16,781 nucleotides of DNA from Prevotella sp. UBA1378 (GTDB lineage: Bacteria > Bacteroidota > Bacteroidia > Bacteroidales > Bacteroidaceae), in contig DBRC01000082.1 in assembly GCA_002305505.1 (NCBI GenBank), positions 22,228 through 39,008 of the forward strand, given 5' to 3'. Of this stretch, positions 1 through 7,863 are shown one piece after another. Within the stretch, counting starts at the first letter, position 1. Each line of letters opens with the position of its first letter. The notes under the pieces were generated by a model that was given only the letters and a program-made list of their open reading frames with translations, did not search any database and was not told the origin of the DNA. A program made the translations under genes and the position numbers.

Positions 1-62
1 ATCTTAGAAAAATGGCCAAAAATCAAAACAGCGTGTATTTCTCGGCTCTGCAAAGGCAGCGC

Positions 63-103
63 TAACCGGATTAACGGATTAACGGATTAACAAATTAACG
101 GAT
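63..103. repeat. 8-bp tandem repeat, unit TAACGGAT (about 5 copies)
   Basis: The units read TAACCGGAT (one extra base), TAACGGAT twice, TAACAAAT, then TAACGGAT. Three copies are exact and two degenerate. The same unit appears as five exact copies at 9743-9782, so this is a short intergenic repeat seen more than once in this genome. Confidence 0.85.
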
Positions 104-113
104 ATTGCAGTAT

Positions 114-148
114 TAATCCCTAATCCTTAATCCCTAATCCTTAATCCA
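114..148. repeat. 7-bp tandem repeat, unit TAATCCY (5 copies)
   Basis: The units read TAATCCC, TAATCCT, TAATCCC, TAATCCT, TAATCCA. The core TAATCC is the reverse complement of the GGATTA found across units of the neighbouring 63-103 block. The two blocks therefore face each other and could pair as a long imperfect hairpin. Confidence 0.8.
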
Positions 149-282
149 TTCAGGCAGTAAATGTGTTAAAGGACGGCAAACAAACCTTACATATCTTATC
201 TGTATCTTCTGTAATTTTGCTACAGACTTGCCCTTTTTACGGGAGCCTAATAAAGATTGTTAAATGTTGCATGCCTATAATA

Positions 283-311
283 TTGGTATCGCATATTTTG
301 TGTAACTTTGC
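283..311 (+). promoter_or_regulatory. Candidate promoter of the RND efflux operon
   Basis: TAACTTTGC at 303-311 fits the Bacteroidota -7 element TAnnTTTG. A TTG at 283-285 could be the -33 element, but its 17-bp spacer is shorter than the usual 19-21 bp. Transcription would begin near 316-318, giving a leader of about 75 nt before the adaptor start at 391. Confidence 0.6.
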
Positions 312-317
312 AGCCGG

Positions 318-343
318 AAAACTCAAATAAAGACATGAGTTTT
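318..343 (+). promoter_or_regulatory. Hairpin at the 5' end of the RND operon mRNA
   Basis: AAAACTCA (318-325) pairs perfectly with TGAGTTTT (336-343) across a 10-nt loop, followed by one more T. It lies almost exactly at the predicted transcription start. The descending arm contains a three-codon reading frame, ATG AGT TTT TAG (335-346). It could be an mRNA-stabilising stem or a weak attenuator; the sequence does not show which. Confidence 0.45.
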
Positions 344-390
344 TAGTTTGGTAGTTGTTCAGAATAATAAAATTAGTATTATAAAAAGGT

Positions 391-1581
391 ATGGAAAAGA
401 ACAGAATTTTAATCATTGCAGCAGCTGCTGCCATGTTGGCATCTTGTGGCGGAAATAAAGGCGGCATGCCTAATTTTGGCGACAACGAGTATCCGGTGGT
501 GGCTGCACAGGTAAGCTCTGCATCTTTGCAGACAACTTATCCCGCTGTCATCAAGGGTATCCAGGATGTCGAGATTCGTCCGAAGGTGTCCGGATTCATC
601 ACGCAGGTGAGCGTACAGGAAGGTCAGGCGGTTAGTGCCGGGCAGGTACTCTTCGTAATCGACAATGTTACGTATCAGGCGCAGGTGCGCCAAGCGCAGG
701 CTGCGGTGAATACGGCCAAGGCACAGCTGAATACGGCAAACTTGACTTATGAGAACAGCAAGCAGCTGCATGCAAACAAGGTGATAGGCGACTTCGAGTT
801 GCAGTCGGCCCAAAATAGCTATGAAAGCGCCAAGGCCCAGTTGGCACAGGCCGAAGCAAGCCTGGCCTCGGCCAAGGAGATGCTGAGCTATTGCTACGTA
901 AAGAGCCCTTCGGCCGGCGTGGTAGGCTCGCTGCCGTATAAGGCCGGTGCGCTTGTGAGCACATCCAACGCGCTGACAACCGTGTCGAACATCAGTTCGA
1001 TGGAGGTTTACTTCTCCATGACGGAGAAAGACCTCCTCGGGATGTCGAAGACGTCGGGCAATGTGAGCGCTGCCATCGCAGCCATGCCGCCGGTGCAGCT
1101 GCAGCTCATCGACGGTACGGTTTACGGTCATGAAGGCAAGGTGACCAAGGTGAGCGGCGTTATCGACGCTGCAACCGGCTCGGTACAGGTCATCGCGCGC
1201 TTTGCCAACCCCGAACACCTGTTGAAGAGCGGCGGTTCGGGCTCTATCATCCTCCCTAACAGCAACAGCAGCGCAATCGTTATTCCACAGAGCGTCGTCT
1301 CGGAGGTGCAGAACAAGTACTTCGTATATGTGCTGGGTGCAGGCAACAAGGTGAAGTATACCGAAATCAGCGTCGACCCGCAGAACGACGGTAACAATTA
1401 TATTGTCACCAAGGGGCTGAAGCCCGGCGATAAGTATGTCACCAACGGTATTACGCGGCTTACCGACGGTATGGAGATCAAGCCCATCACCCCGGCACAA
1501 TACGAGAAAAAGATTGCCGACGCTGGGAAACTTGGCGAAAGCCAAAGCTCACCGTCGAAGTTTGCAGACACGATGAAATAA
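391..1581 (+). CDS. RND efflux periplasmic adaptor (membrane fusion protein), lipoprotein
   Basis: This is the AcrA/MexA-type adaptor that links an inner-membrane RND pump to an outer-membrane channel. The 396-aa product begins with a short lipoprotein signal ending in LASC, giving a lipidated Cys19 followed by Gly-Gly. A lipoyl half-motif follows (EIRPKVSGFI, then VQEGQAVSAGQVLFVID). Next comes a long Ala/Gln-rich alpha-hairpin (about residues 90-165) predicted to form a coiled coil, then the second lipoyl half (YVKSPSAGVVG) and beta-barrel and membrane-proximal domains. The ATG at 391 is favoured because the signal peptide starts there. The pump gene follows after 12 bp and the channel gene after that, so this is the first gene of a complete tripartite operon. 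Substrate cannot be told from sequence; antibiotics, bile salts or detergents are plausible from family knowledge. Confidence 0.93.
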   Translation: MEKNRILIIAAAAAMLASCGGNKGGMPNFGDNEYPVVAAQVSSASLQTTYPAVIKGIQDVEIRPKVSGFITQVSVQEGQAVSAGQVLFVIDNVTYQAQVRQAQAAVNTAKAQLNTANLTYENSKQLHANKVIGDFELQSAQNSYESAKAQLAQAEASLASAKEMLSYCYVKSPSAGVVGSLPYKAGALVSTSNALTTVSNISSMEVYFSMTEKDLLGMSKTSGNVSAAIAAMPPVQLQLIDGTVYGHEGKVTKVSGVIDAATGSVQVIARFANPEHLLKSGGSGSIILPNSNSSAIVIPQSVVSEVQNKYFVYVLGAGNKVKYTEISVDPQNDGNNYIVTKGLKPGDKYVTNGITRLTDGMEIKPITPAQYEKKIADAGKLGESQSSPSKFADTMK

Positions 1582-1593
1582 ACGAAAGCAACA

Positions 1594-4500
1594 ATGACAT
1601 TTACAACATTTATCAAGCGCCCGGTCCTTTCGACGGTAGTCTCAGTGCTTATCGTCATCCTGGGTATCATCGGACTCATATCGCTCCCCATCGAGCAGTA
1701 CCCCGACATAGCGCCTCCCACCATCATGGTGCGCACCACTTATACCGGTGCCGATGCCGAGACCGTGAAGAATGCCGTCCTCGCCCCGCTGGAGGAAAGC
1801 ATCAACGGTGTGGAAGGCATGACATACATGCAATCGACGGCCGACAACTCGGGTTCGGCTTCCATCACTGTTTACTTCCGGCAGGGAATTAACGCTGACA
1901 TGTGTGCCGTGAACGTGCAGAACCGCGTGAGCCAGGCGCAGGCCTTGCTGCCAGCCGAAGTGACACGCGTGGGCGTGACGGTAACCAAGCGCCAGACATC
2001 GAACGTCATCATGTACTCGTTGACGTCGGAGAACGGCGAACTGGACGATGAATTCCTTACCAATTACGGAGACATCAATATCATCCCGGCCCTTAAGCGT
2101 ATCAACGGCGTGGGCGACGTGATGAGTCCGGGTATGAAAACTTACTCCATGCGTATATGGCTGAAGCCCGACGTCATGAAACAGTATGGACTGATACCGA
2201 GCGACATCTCTACAGCATTGGCGGAGCAGAACATCGAGGCGGCACCGGGAGCATTCGGCGAACAGTCGAAAGTGGCTTATGAATACACCATGCGTTATAA
2301 AGGACGTTTGAAGACTGCCGAGGAATTCGGCGATATCATCATATCGAGCGACCAGAACGGACAGACGCTGAAACTGAAGGATGTGGCCAAAATAGAATTG
2401 GGCGGACTCGTGTATTCCGTGGCGATGCGCAACAATAACCATCCTTCGGCCATGGGTATGGTTCAGCAGGTTGCCGGTTCGAATGCCACGCAGATAGCCG
2501 AAGACTGTAAGGCGGAGCTGGAGAAGCAGGCGAAGAGCTTCCCTCCCGGGATGATATACAAGATTAACTACGATGTGACGGAATTCCTTTTCGCTGCCAT
2601 CGAAGAGGTGGTGATGACGCTGTTCCTGACATTGGTGCTTGTGTTCTTCGTGGTTTACATCTTCCTCCAGGACATCCGCTCCACGCTGATTCCTATGATT
2701 GCCGTGCCGGTGTCATTGATAGGTACGTTCTTCTTCCTTAATGTCTTCGGATTCTCCGTCAACTTGCTGACGCTGTCGGCCTTGCTGCTGGCCATTGCCA
2801 TCGTGGTCGACGATGCCATCGTGGTGGTGGAGGCCGTGCATGCAAAGCTCGACCTGGGTTACAAGAGTGCGCTGACAGCCTCCATAGATGCCATGAACGA
2901 GATTTCGGGCGCCATCATCTCCATTACGCTTGTGATGGCGTCGGTATTCATTCCGGTGTCGTTTATCGGCGGCACCAGCGGAACGTTCTATCGCGAGTTC
3001 GGTGTGACGATGGCCATCGCTATCTTCATTTCGGCCTTGAATGCCTTGACGCTGTCGCCTGCCCTTTGTGCGATATTCCTCAAACCGAAGGACGAAGACG
3101 GCAACGAGCGGAAAATGAGCCGTGTAGACCGCTTCCATGCGGCCTTCAATGCCTCGTACGGCAGCTTGCAAGGAAAGTACAAGGGCGTTATCGAGAAGTT
3201 CGTGCGCCGGCCGGTGGCTATCGGCGTTTCCGTTGTCGTGGGTATTGCAGCCCTTGTGCTTACGATGTCCACTACGAAAACGGGTTTGGTGCCCGATGAA
3301 GATACGGGTACGCTCTTTGTTACGGTATCGATGCCGCCTTCTACCAGTGTAGCACGCACGCAGCAGATTCTCGACCACATCGACTCGATGCTGGCCGTCA
3401 ACCCGGCCATCCAGAGCCGCGAGATGCTGCAGGGCTATAACTTCATCGCCGGGCAGGGCTCCGACCAAGCTACGTTCATCCTTACATTGAAGCCGTTCGC
3501 CGAGCGCAAGCCGGAAATCAGCAACCTTAAGGACTGGCTGCTCAGTTGGGTGATGAACCCGATGGATGCCAGCATGGTGCTTGGCATGATTTATAAGCAA
3601 ACCGCACAGATAAAGGATGCCCAGATACTGGCTTTCGCGCCGCCCATGGTGCAGGGATATTCGTTGTCCAACGGTCTTTCCATCGTCATGCAGGACCGCA
3701 CGGGCGGCGACCTGAACAAATTCTATGAGATTACGAAGGAATATATGGCAGAACTCAACAAGCGTCCTGAGATACAGAATGCCATGACCTCGTATAATCC
3801 CAAGTATCCCCAGTACATGATTGATGTGGATGTGGCTAAGTGTAAGCAGGCCGGTATCTCGCCCTCTACCGTGCTCACAACGCTTCAGGGGTACTACGGC
3901 GGACTGTATGCGTCGAACTTCAATGCCTACGGCAAGCTCTACCGTGTAATGATTCAGGGCGATGTAGAGAGCCGCATGAAGGAAGACGGGCTGAGCAATA
4001 TCTACGTGCGTACGCCGGCGGGAATGTCGCCGGTCAGCGGATTCTGTTCGTTGCGCAGGATATACGGCCCGGCCAATATCAACCGGTTCAACCTCTTCAC
4101 GAGCATCAACGTGCAGGCCAATGTGGCCAGCGGGTATTCTTCGGGCGAGGCCATTAAGGCTGTAGAGGAGGTGGCCTCAAACGTGCTGCCGCAGGGGTAT
4201 ACATACGAGTTCTCCGGCCTGACGCGTTCGGAGGCGGAGTCGAGCAATTCGACGGCACTCATTTTCCTGCTGTGCTTCATCTTTATCTACCTGATTCTGT
4301 CGGCGCAGTATGAGAGCTATATCTTGCCGTTGGCGGTTGTACTCTCCGTTCCGTTCGGGCTTGCCGGTGCTTTCCTCTTCACGCAGCTGTTCGGACATAA
4401 CAACGATATCTACATGCAGATTTCGCTTATCATGCTGATAGGCTTGTTGGCAAAGAACGCCATCTTGATTGTGCAGTTCGCGCTCGAACGCCGCCATACG

Positions 4501-4833
4501 GGTATGGCCGTGTCGTGGTCTGCCATTCTCGGTGCTGCCGCCCGTCTGCGTCCTATCTTGATGACCTCGCTTGCCATGGTGATCGGCTTGCTGCCGATGA
4601 TGTTTGCCTCGGGTGTAGGCAAGAACGGCAACCAGACGCTGGGTGCTGCGGCTATCGGCGGCATGCTTATAGGCACCTTGCTCCAGATATTTGTCGTGCC
4701 TACGTTGTTCGTTATCTTCCAGTCGCTGCAAGAGAAAATCAGCCCGATGAAGTTTGATGACGAAATCAATGAGGAGATTTCCACCGAGTTGGCCCAATAT
4801 GCCCATGGGCCGGTTAACGATAATATAAAGTAG
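1594..4833 (+). CDS. RND multidrug efflux transporter, AcrB/MexB-like (HAE1 family)
   Basis: This is the inner-membrane proton/drug antiporter of the tripartite system. It is 1079 aa, slightly longer than AcrB (1049 aa). It starts with the typical RND N-terminus (FIKRPVLSTVVSVLI, then LPIEQYPDIAPP). The transmembrane-4 proton-relay acids are present as Asp406-Asp407 in VVDDAIVVVEAV, and the matching transmembrane-10 lysine is Lys954 in GLLAKNAIL. Large periplasmic porter and docking loops separate transmembrane segments 1-2 and 7-8, as in the family, and no disruption is seen. It sits 12 bp after the adaptor gene and 10 bp before the channel gene. The family call is secure. Drug versus bile-acid or other preference is not visible. 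Confidence 0.96.
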   Translation: MTFTTFIKRPVLSTVVSVLIVILGIIGLISLPIEQYPDIAPPTIMVRTTYTGADAETVKNAVLAPLEESINGVEGMTYMQSTADNSGSASITVYFRQGINADMCAVNVQNRVSQAQALLPAEVTRVGVTVTKRQTSNVIMYSLTSENGELDDEFLTNYGDINIIPALKRINGVGDVMSPGMKTYSMRIWLKPDVMKQYGLIPSDISTALAEQNIEAAPGAFGEQSKVAYEYTMRYKGRLKTAEEFGDIIISSDQNGQTLKLKDVAKIELGGLVYSVAMRNNNHPSAMGMVQQVAGSNATQIAEDCKAELEKQAKSFPPGMIYKINYDVTEFLFAAIEEVVMTLFLTLVLVFFVVYIFLQDIRSTLIPMIAVPVSLIGTFFFLNVFGFSVNLLTLSALLLAIAIVVDDAIVVVEAVHAKLDLGYKSALTASIDAMNEISGAIISITLVMASVFIPVSFIGGTSGTFYREFGVTMAIAIFISALNALTLSPALCAIFLKPKDEDGNERKMSRVDRFHAAFNASYGSLQGKYKGVIEKFVRRPVAIGVSVVVGIAALVLTMSTTKTGLVPDEDTGTLFVTVSMPPSTSVARTQQILDHIDSMLAVNPAIQSREMLQGYNFIAGQGSDQATFILTLKPFAERKPEISNLKDWLLSWVMNPMDASMVLGMIYKQTAQIKDAQILAFAPPMVQGYSLSNGLSIVMQDRTGGDLNKFYEITKEYMAELNKRPEIQNAMTSYNPKYPQYMIDVDVAKCKQAGISPSTVLTTLQGYYGGLYASNFNAYGKLYRVMIQGDVESRMKEDGLSNIYVRTPAGMSPVSGFCSLRRIYGPANINRFNLFTSINVQANVASGYSSGEAIKAVEEVASNVLPQGYTYEFSGLTRSEAESSNSTALIFLLCFIFIYLILSAQYESYILPLAVVLSVPFGLAGAFLFTQLFGHNNDIYMQISLIMLIGLLAKNAILIVQFALERRHTGMAVSWSAILGAAARLRPILMTSLAMVIGLLPMMFASGVGKNGNQTLGAAAIGGMLIGTLLQIFVVPTLFVIFQSLQEKISPMKFDDEINEEISTELAQYAHGPVNDNIK

Positions 4834-4843
4834 AGGAAGAAGT

Positions 4844-6223
4844 ATGAAGAAATCAATGATAATCATGTCTGTGACGCTGCTTTTAAGCAGTTGCGGGCTT
4901 TATAATAAATACGAACGTCCTTCTGTCAACGCAACAGGATTGGTGCGCGACGCGGTATCAGCCTATGATACGCTTGCCGTGGGCGACACGGCCAGTTTCG
5001 GGAACCTTCCTTGGCGGCAGGTGTTCACCGACCCTCAGTTGCAGGTGCTGATAGAGAAGGGCCTGTCCAATAATACCGACCTTCTCAACGCTGCGCTGAA
5101 TGTAAAGCAGGTAGAGGCTTATCTGACGGTGGCTAAGCTTGCGTTTCTGCCTGCCGTCTCGTTCTCCCCTTCCGGTACGCTCTCTTCGTGGGACGGTTCC
5201 ACGCCTTCAAAGATTTATTCACTTCCGGTACAGGCCAGTTGGAGTGTCGACCTCTTCGGGAATCTTTTGTCGGCCAAGCGCAGTGCACAGATGCAATTGC
5301 TGGCAACGAAGGATTACCAGACGGTGGTGCGTACGCAGGTGGTTTGCAACATCGCCAACATGTATTATACGTTGCTGATGCTCGACCGCCAGTTGGAGAT
5401 TGTCGACGGAATGACGGTGCTCACCAAAGAGACGTGGGACATGATGAAGCTGCAGATGCAATTGGGGCGTTCCCGCAGTACGAGTGTGCAGAGCGCAGAG
5501 GCCGGTTACTATTCGGTATTGGCTCAGGCTGTCGACTTGAAACGCCAGATACGCGAGACGGAGAACGCCCTCTCGCTCCTTATGGGTGAGGCCGGCCACA
5601 ACATTGCCCGCGGCAGGTTGCAGGACCAGTCGTTGCCGGGCGAGTTCAGCACCGGTGTCGGCCTGCAGCTCTTGGCCAACCGTGCCGATGTGCATTATGC
5701 CGAGATGAGCTTGGCGCAATGCTTCTATGACGTGCAGACGGCCCGCTCTAAGTTTTATCCAAGCATCACCATCAGCGGCAGCGGTGCTTTCACGAACAAC
5801 AGCGGTGCAGGTATCGTCAATCCGGGCAAGTGGCTGCTTTCGGCTGTAGGCAGCCTTGTGCAGCCTATATTCCAGCACGGGCAGATTGTGGCAGGGCTCA
5901 AGGTGGCCAAGGCGAAACAGGAGCAGGCTTACAACACGTGGCAGAATGCCGTGCTGAAGGCCGGAAACGAGGTGAGCAATGCCTTGGTGCTTTATAACTC
6001 ATCAGACGAAAAAAGCCGTTTGGAGCAGAAGCAAATCGAGGTTCTTACCAGGAACGTTGAAGATACCAAGCAGCTCTATGCGAGCAGCGGCAGCACTTAC
6101 CTGGAGGTTATTCAGGCACAGAGCAGCCTGCTGAATGCCGAAATATCCAAGGTGAGCGACGACTTCTACAAGATGCAGGCCGTTGTCAATCTGTATCAAG
6201 CCCTCGGAGGCGGTTCGAGGTAA
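4844..6223 (+). CDS. RND efflux outer-membrane factor (OprM/NodT/TolC family), lipoprotein
   Basis: This is the outer-membrane channel of the efflux operon. The 459-aa product has a lipoprotein signal ending LSSC with Cys17 as the lipidation site. Two repeats of the outer-membrane efflux (OEP) domain follow, roughly residues 50-240 and 270-455. Each has long amphipathic helices rich in Ala, Gln and Leu, for example NNTDLLNAALNVKQVEAYL and SSLLNAEISKVSDDFYKM. The conserved family feature in which W is followed by a DPQL-type segment is visible (LPWRQVFTDPQLQVLIEKGL). A purine-rich AGAGGAAGAAG lies just before the ATG and supports this start. It is the third gene of the operon; its stop is 32 bp before lpxA on the same strand, so read-through into lpxA is possible. 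Confidence 0.94.
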   Translation: MKKSMIIMSVTLLLSSCGLYNKYERPSVNATGLVRDAVSAYDTLAVGDTASFGNLPWRQVFTDPQLQVLIEKGLSNNTDLLNAALNVKQVEAYLTVAKLAFLPAVSFSPSGTLSSWDGSTPSKIYSLPVQASWSVDLFGNLLSAKRSAQMQLLATKDYQTVVRTQVVCNIANMYYTLLMLDRQLEIVDGMTVLTKETWDMMKLQMQLGRSRSTSVQSAEAGYYSVLAQAVDLKRQIRETENALSLLMGEAGHNIARGRLQDQSLPGEFSTGVGLQLLANRADVHYAEMSLAQCFYDVQTARSKFYPSITISGSGAFTNNSGAGIVNPGKWLLSAVGSLVQPIFQHGQIVAGLKVAKAKQEQAYNTWQNAVLKAGNEVSNALVLYNSSDEKSRLEQKQIEVLTRNVEDTKQLYASSGSTYLEVIQAQSSLLNAEISKVSDDFYKMQAVVNLYQALGGGSR

Positions 6224-6255
6224 TAAAGAATTAATGAATCTAAGAGCAAAATTAT

Positions 6256-7035
6256 ATGGCAAGCGAAATAAGTCCTAAAGCCGAGATTGACCCAAGAGCG
6301 AAAATCGGTGATAATTGTAAGATATTCCCGTTCGTGTATATCGAGGGCGACGTGGTGATTGGTGACAATTGCGTCATCTTCCCCTTCGTCAGCATTCTCG
6401 ACGGCACGCGTATGGGGAATGATAATAAAGTGCACCAGGGAGCTGTCATCGGGGCCTTGCCCCAGGATTTCAACTTCGTCGGTGAGAGGTCGGAACTGGT
6501 AATCGGCAATAACAACGTGTTCCGCGAGAATGTGGTCATCAACCGCGCTACGCATACCGGAGGGCAGACTGTGATAGGCAACGGCAACTTCCTGATGGAA
6601 GGGTCGCACATCTCGCACGACACGAAAGTGGGCGACCACTGCGTGTTTGGTTACGGAACGAAGATTGCCGGCGACTGCGAGATAGGCAACGGTGTCATCT
6701 TCTCGTCGAGCGTCATAGCCAATCCCAATACAAGAGTGGGCGAGGGGGCTATGGTACAGGCTGGTTGCACCTTCTCAAAGGACATCCCCCCTTACATCGT
6801 GGCAACCCGTAAGAATGCATACGGAGGCGTAAACACGGTGATGTGCAAAAGTTACGGCATAGATGACAGGACACTTAAGCACATTGCCAATGCCTACCGT
6901 CTGATATTTCATGGGCAGACCAGTCTGTTCGACGCTGCTCTACAAGTAAAGGAGCAAGTGCCCGACGGTCCGGAAATCCGCAATCTCGTCAGCTTTGTCC
7001 AATCCTCTACTTTAGGGATTATCGGTAAGATGTGA
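6256..7035 (+). CDS. lpxA: Acyl-ACP--UDP-N-acetylglucosamine O-acyltransferase
   Basis: LpxA adds a 3-hydroxyacyl chain to UDP-GlcNAc in the first step of lipid A synthesis, in the cytoplasm. The 259-aa length matches the family (262 aa in E. coli). Residues 1 to about 190 carry hexapeptide repeats of a left-handed parallel beta-helix (IGDNCKIFPF, IGDNCVIFPF, IGNNNVFREN). His121 in the segment SHISHDTKVGDHC corresponds to the catalytic His125 of E. coli. The C-terminal part (HIANAYRLIFHG onward) is the helical domain. It lies 32 bp downstream of the efflux operon with no -7 promoter motif of its own visible, so cotranscription is plausible. No lpxD, lpxC/fabZ or lpxB neighbours are in the window, although in many Bacteroidales lpxA follows lpxC/fabZ. 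Confidence 0.94.
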   Translation: MASEISPKAEIDPRAKIGDNCKIFPFVYIEGDVVIGDNCVIFPFVSILDGTRMGNDNKVHQGAVIGALPQDFNFVGERSELVIGNNNVFRENVVINRATHTGGQTVIGNGNFLMEGSHISHDTKVGDHCVFGYGTKIAGDCEIGNGVIFSSSVIANPNTRVGEGAMVQAGCTFSKDIPPYIVATRKNAYGGVNTVMCKSYGIDDRTLKHIANAYRLIFHGQTSLFDAALQVKEQVPDGPEIRNLVSFVQSSTLGIIGKM

Positions 7036-7042
7036 TTGTTTT

Positions 7043-7082
7043 TGGATTAATGATTATGGATTAATCCATAATCATTAATCCA
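7043..7082. repeat. 40-bp perfect palindrome between convergent genes
   Basis: The 40 bp read the same on both strands, centred between 7062 and 7063. The palindrome is built from GGATTAA/TTAATCC and ATGATTAT/ATAATCAT words, with one more TAATCCATTAAT unit just after it. It fills most of the 54-bp gap between the stops of lpxA (+) and the beta-barrel gene (-). As RNA it would fold into a long AU-rich stem from either strand. There is no T-run after the stem on either strand, so it is not a textbook intrinsic terminator. Confidence 0.9.
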
Positions 7083-7089
7083 TAATCCA

Positions 7090-7815
7090 TTAATACTCTG
7101 ATATCCGTTTAAACCTGCCTTGGCTCTTCCCTAAATCCCATTGTACGCCTATGTGGAAGTCGAGGAAGCCGTTGCTGCCTGTGCTCACCTGCATCCCAGT
7201 AGTAGCCACGTCGCCGAAAAATTCGCTCGTAATCACTTGATAAGCCATGTCGGCATAAAGGCTGAGGCGCCCTTTCACGCGGTAGGTGCAGCCGAAGCCT
7301 ATACCCACCATCGGCGAACCGGAGCCTGTGGCCAAATTACTGGCAAGGCCGGCCCGCGGAAAAACCACCGCATTCCATTTCCGGTCGGCATCATATCCCC
7401 AGATGATACTGTGTACGCTGAGCAGCACGTCGATATAAGTGGCAAGATATCCGCCTTTATCCATGTTGATGCCGTTGCTGCCAGCCGGTGCCACCCACTC
7501 TAAGTGGCCGTTTTTAAAAAGCGGGAAACCGTTTTCCCAGTTCAAGCGGCCGCGTAGCCCCACTTCGGGGGAAAACCATTTTCCGGCGGCAGCGTTCAGG
7601 CCGAATGTTTTTCCCTTGGGGAACACGTGCGAGAAATTATAGCCGTATGGATTCTGCAAGGACATGTCTAAACCAGCCTGGACGAACCAATTGCCCCAAA
7701 ACGAGTTGGCTATGACGATATCGCCGGATATATTATTACCGGCAGTTTTCTGCGCTGATGCAGAGGCATTGCAAGTTAAAGCTATCAATAATGCAGATAA
7801 TATCTTTTTCATCAT
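7090..7815 (-). CDS. Outer-membrane beta-barrel protein (paralogue 1)
   Basis: The function is not recognised. The 241-aa product starts with a Sec signal peptide (MMKKILSALLIALTCNASASAQ, cleavage likely after ASA or AQ). The rest alternates polar and aromatic or hydrophobic residues, rich in Gly, Trp, Tyr and Phe, as in a small outer-membrane barrel. The segments NSFWGNWFVQAGLDMSLQN and AAGKWFSPEVGLRGRLNW resemble the barrel part of Bacteroidales OmpA-like proteins, but no peptidoglycan-binding OmpA domain follows. The C-terminal region (LDFHIGVQWDLGKS) looks like closing strands. It lies 48 bp after a clear paralogue (7864-8553), with over half of aligned residues the same by eye and a shared motif NMDKGGY. 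No separate promoter motif is seen in the gap, so the two are probably cotranscribed. Confidence 0.8.
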   Translation of the reverse strand: MMKKILSALLIALTCNASASAQKTAGNNISGDIVIANSFWGNWFVQAGLDMSLQNPYGYNFSHVFPKGKTFGLNAAAGKWFSPEVGLRGRLNWENGFPLFKNGHLEWVAPAGSNGINMDKGGYLATYIDVLLSVHSIIWGYDADRKWNAVVFPRAGLASNLATGSGSPMVGIGFGCTYRVKGRLSLYADMAYQVITSEFFGDVATTGMQVSTGSNGFLDFHIGVQWDLGKSQGRFKRISEY

Positions 7816-7863
7816 CGTTTGTCTATTTGTTTTTAGAATGGTTGCTTGCTCTTTGCAGGCGTA

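Larger units (their letters stand above)
1..390. other. Gene-free leader upstream of RND efflux operon
   Basis: No convincing gene is seen on either strand in this stretch. It holds an 8-bp tandem repeat block (63-103), a 7-bp block in the opposite sense (114-148), a possible promoter (283-311) and a leader hairpin (318-343). A second TAnnTTTG match (TAATTTTG, 212-219) has no TTG at the expected distance and is weak. No regulator gene (TetR, AraC or two-component type) for the efflux operon lies inside the window; one could lie further left. Confidence 0.7.

Noticed and set aside
409..1545. A 378-codon minus-strand open frame over the adaptor gene
   Set aside because: The plus-strand frame has a lipobox, lipoyl halves and coiled-coil hairpin and fits its neighbours; the antisense frame has none.
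7043..7082. Palindrome as a standard rho-independent terminator
   Set aside because: No T-run follows the stem on either strand and the stem is AT-rich, so I list it as a repeat and leave the terminator role open.
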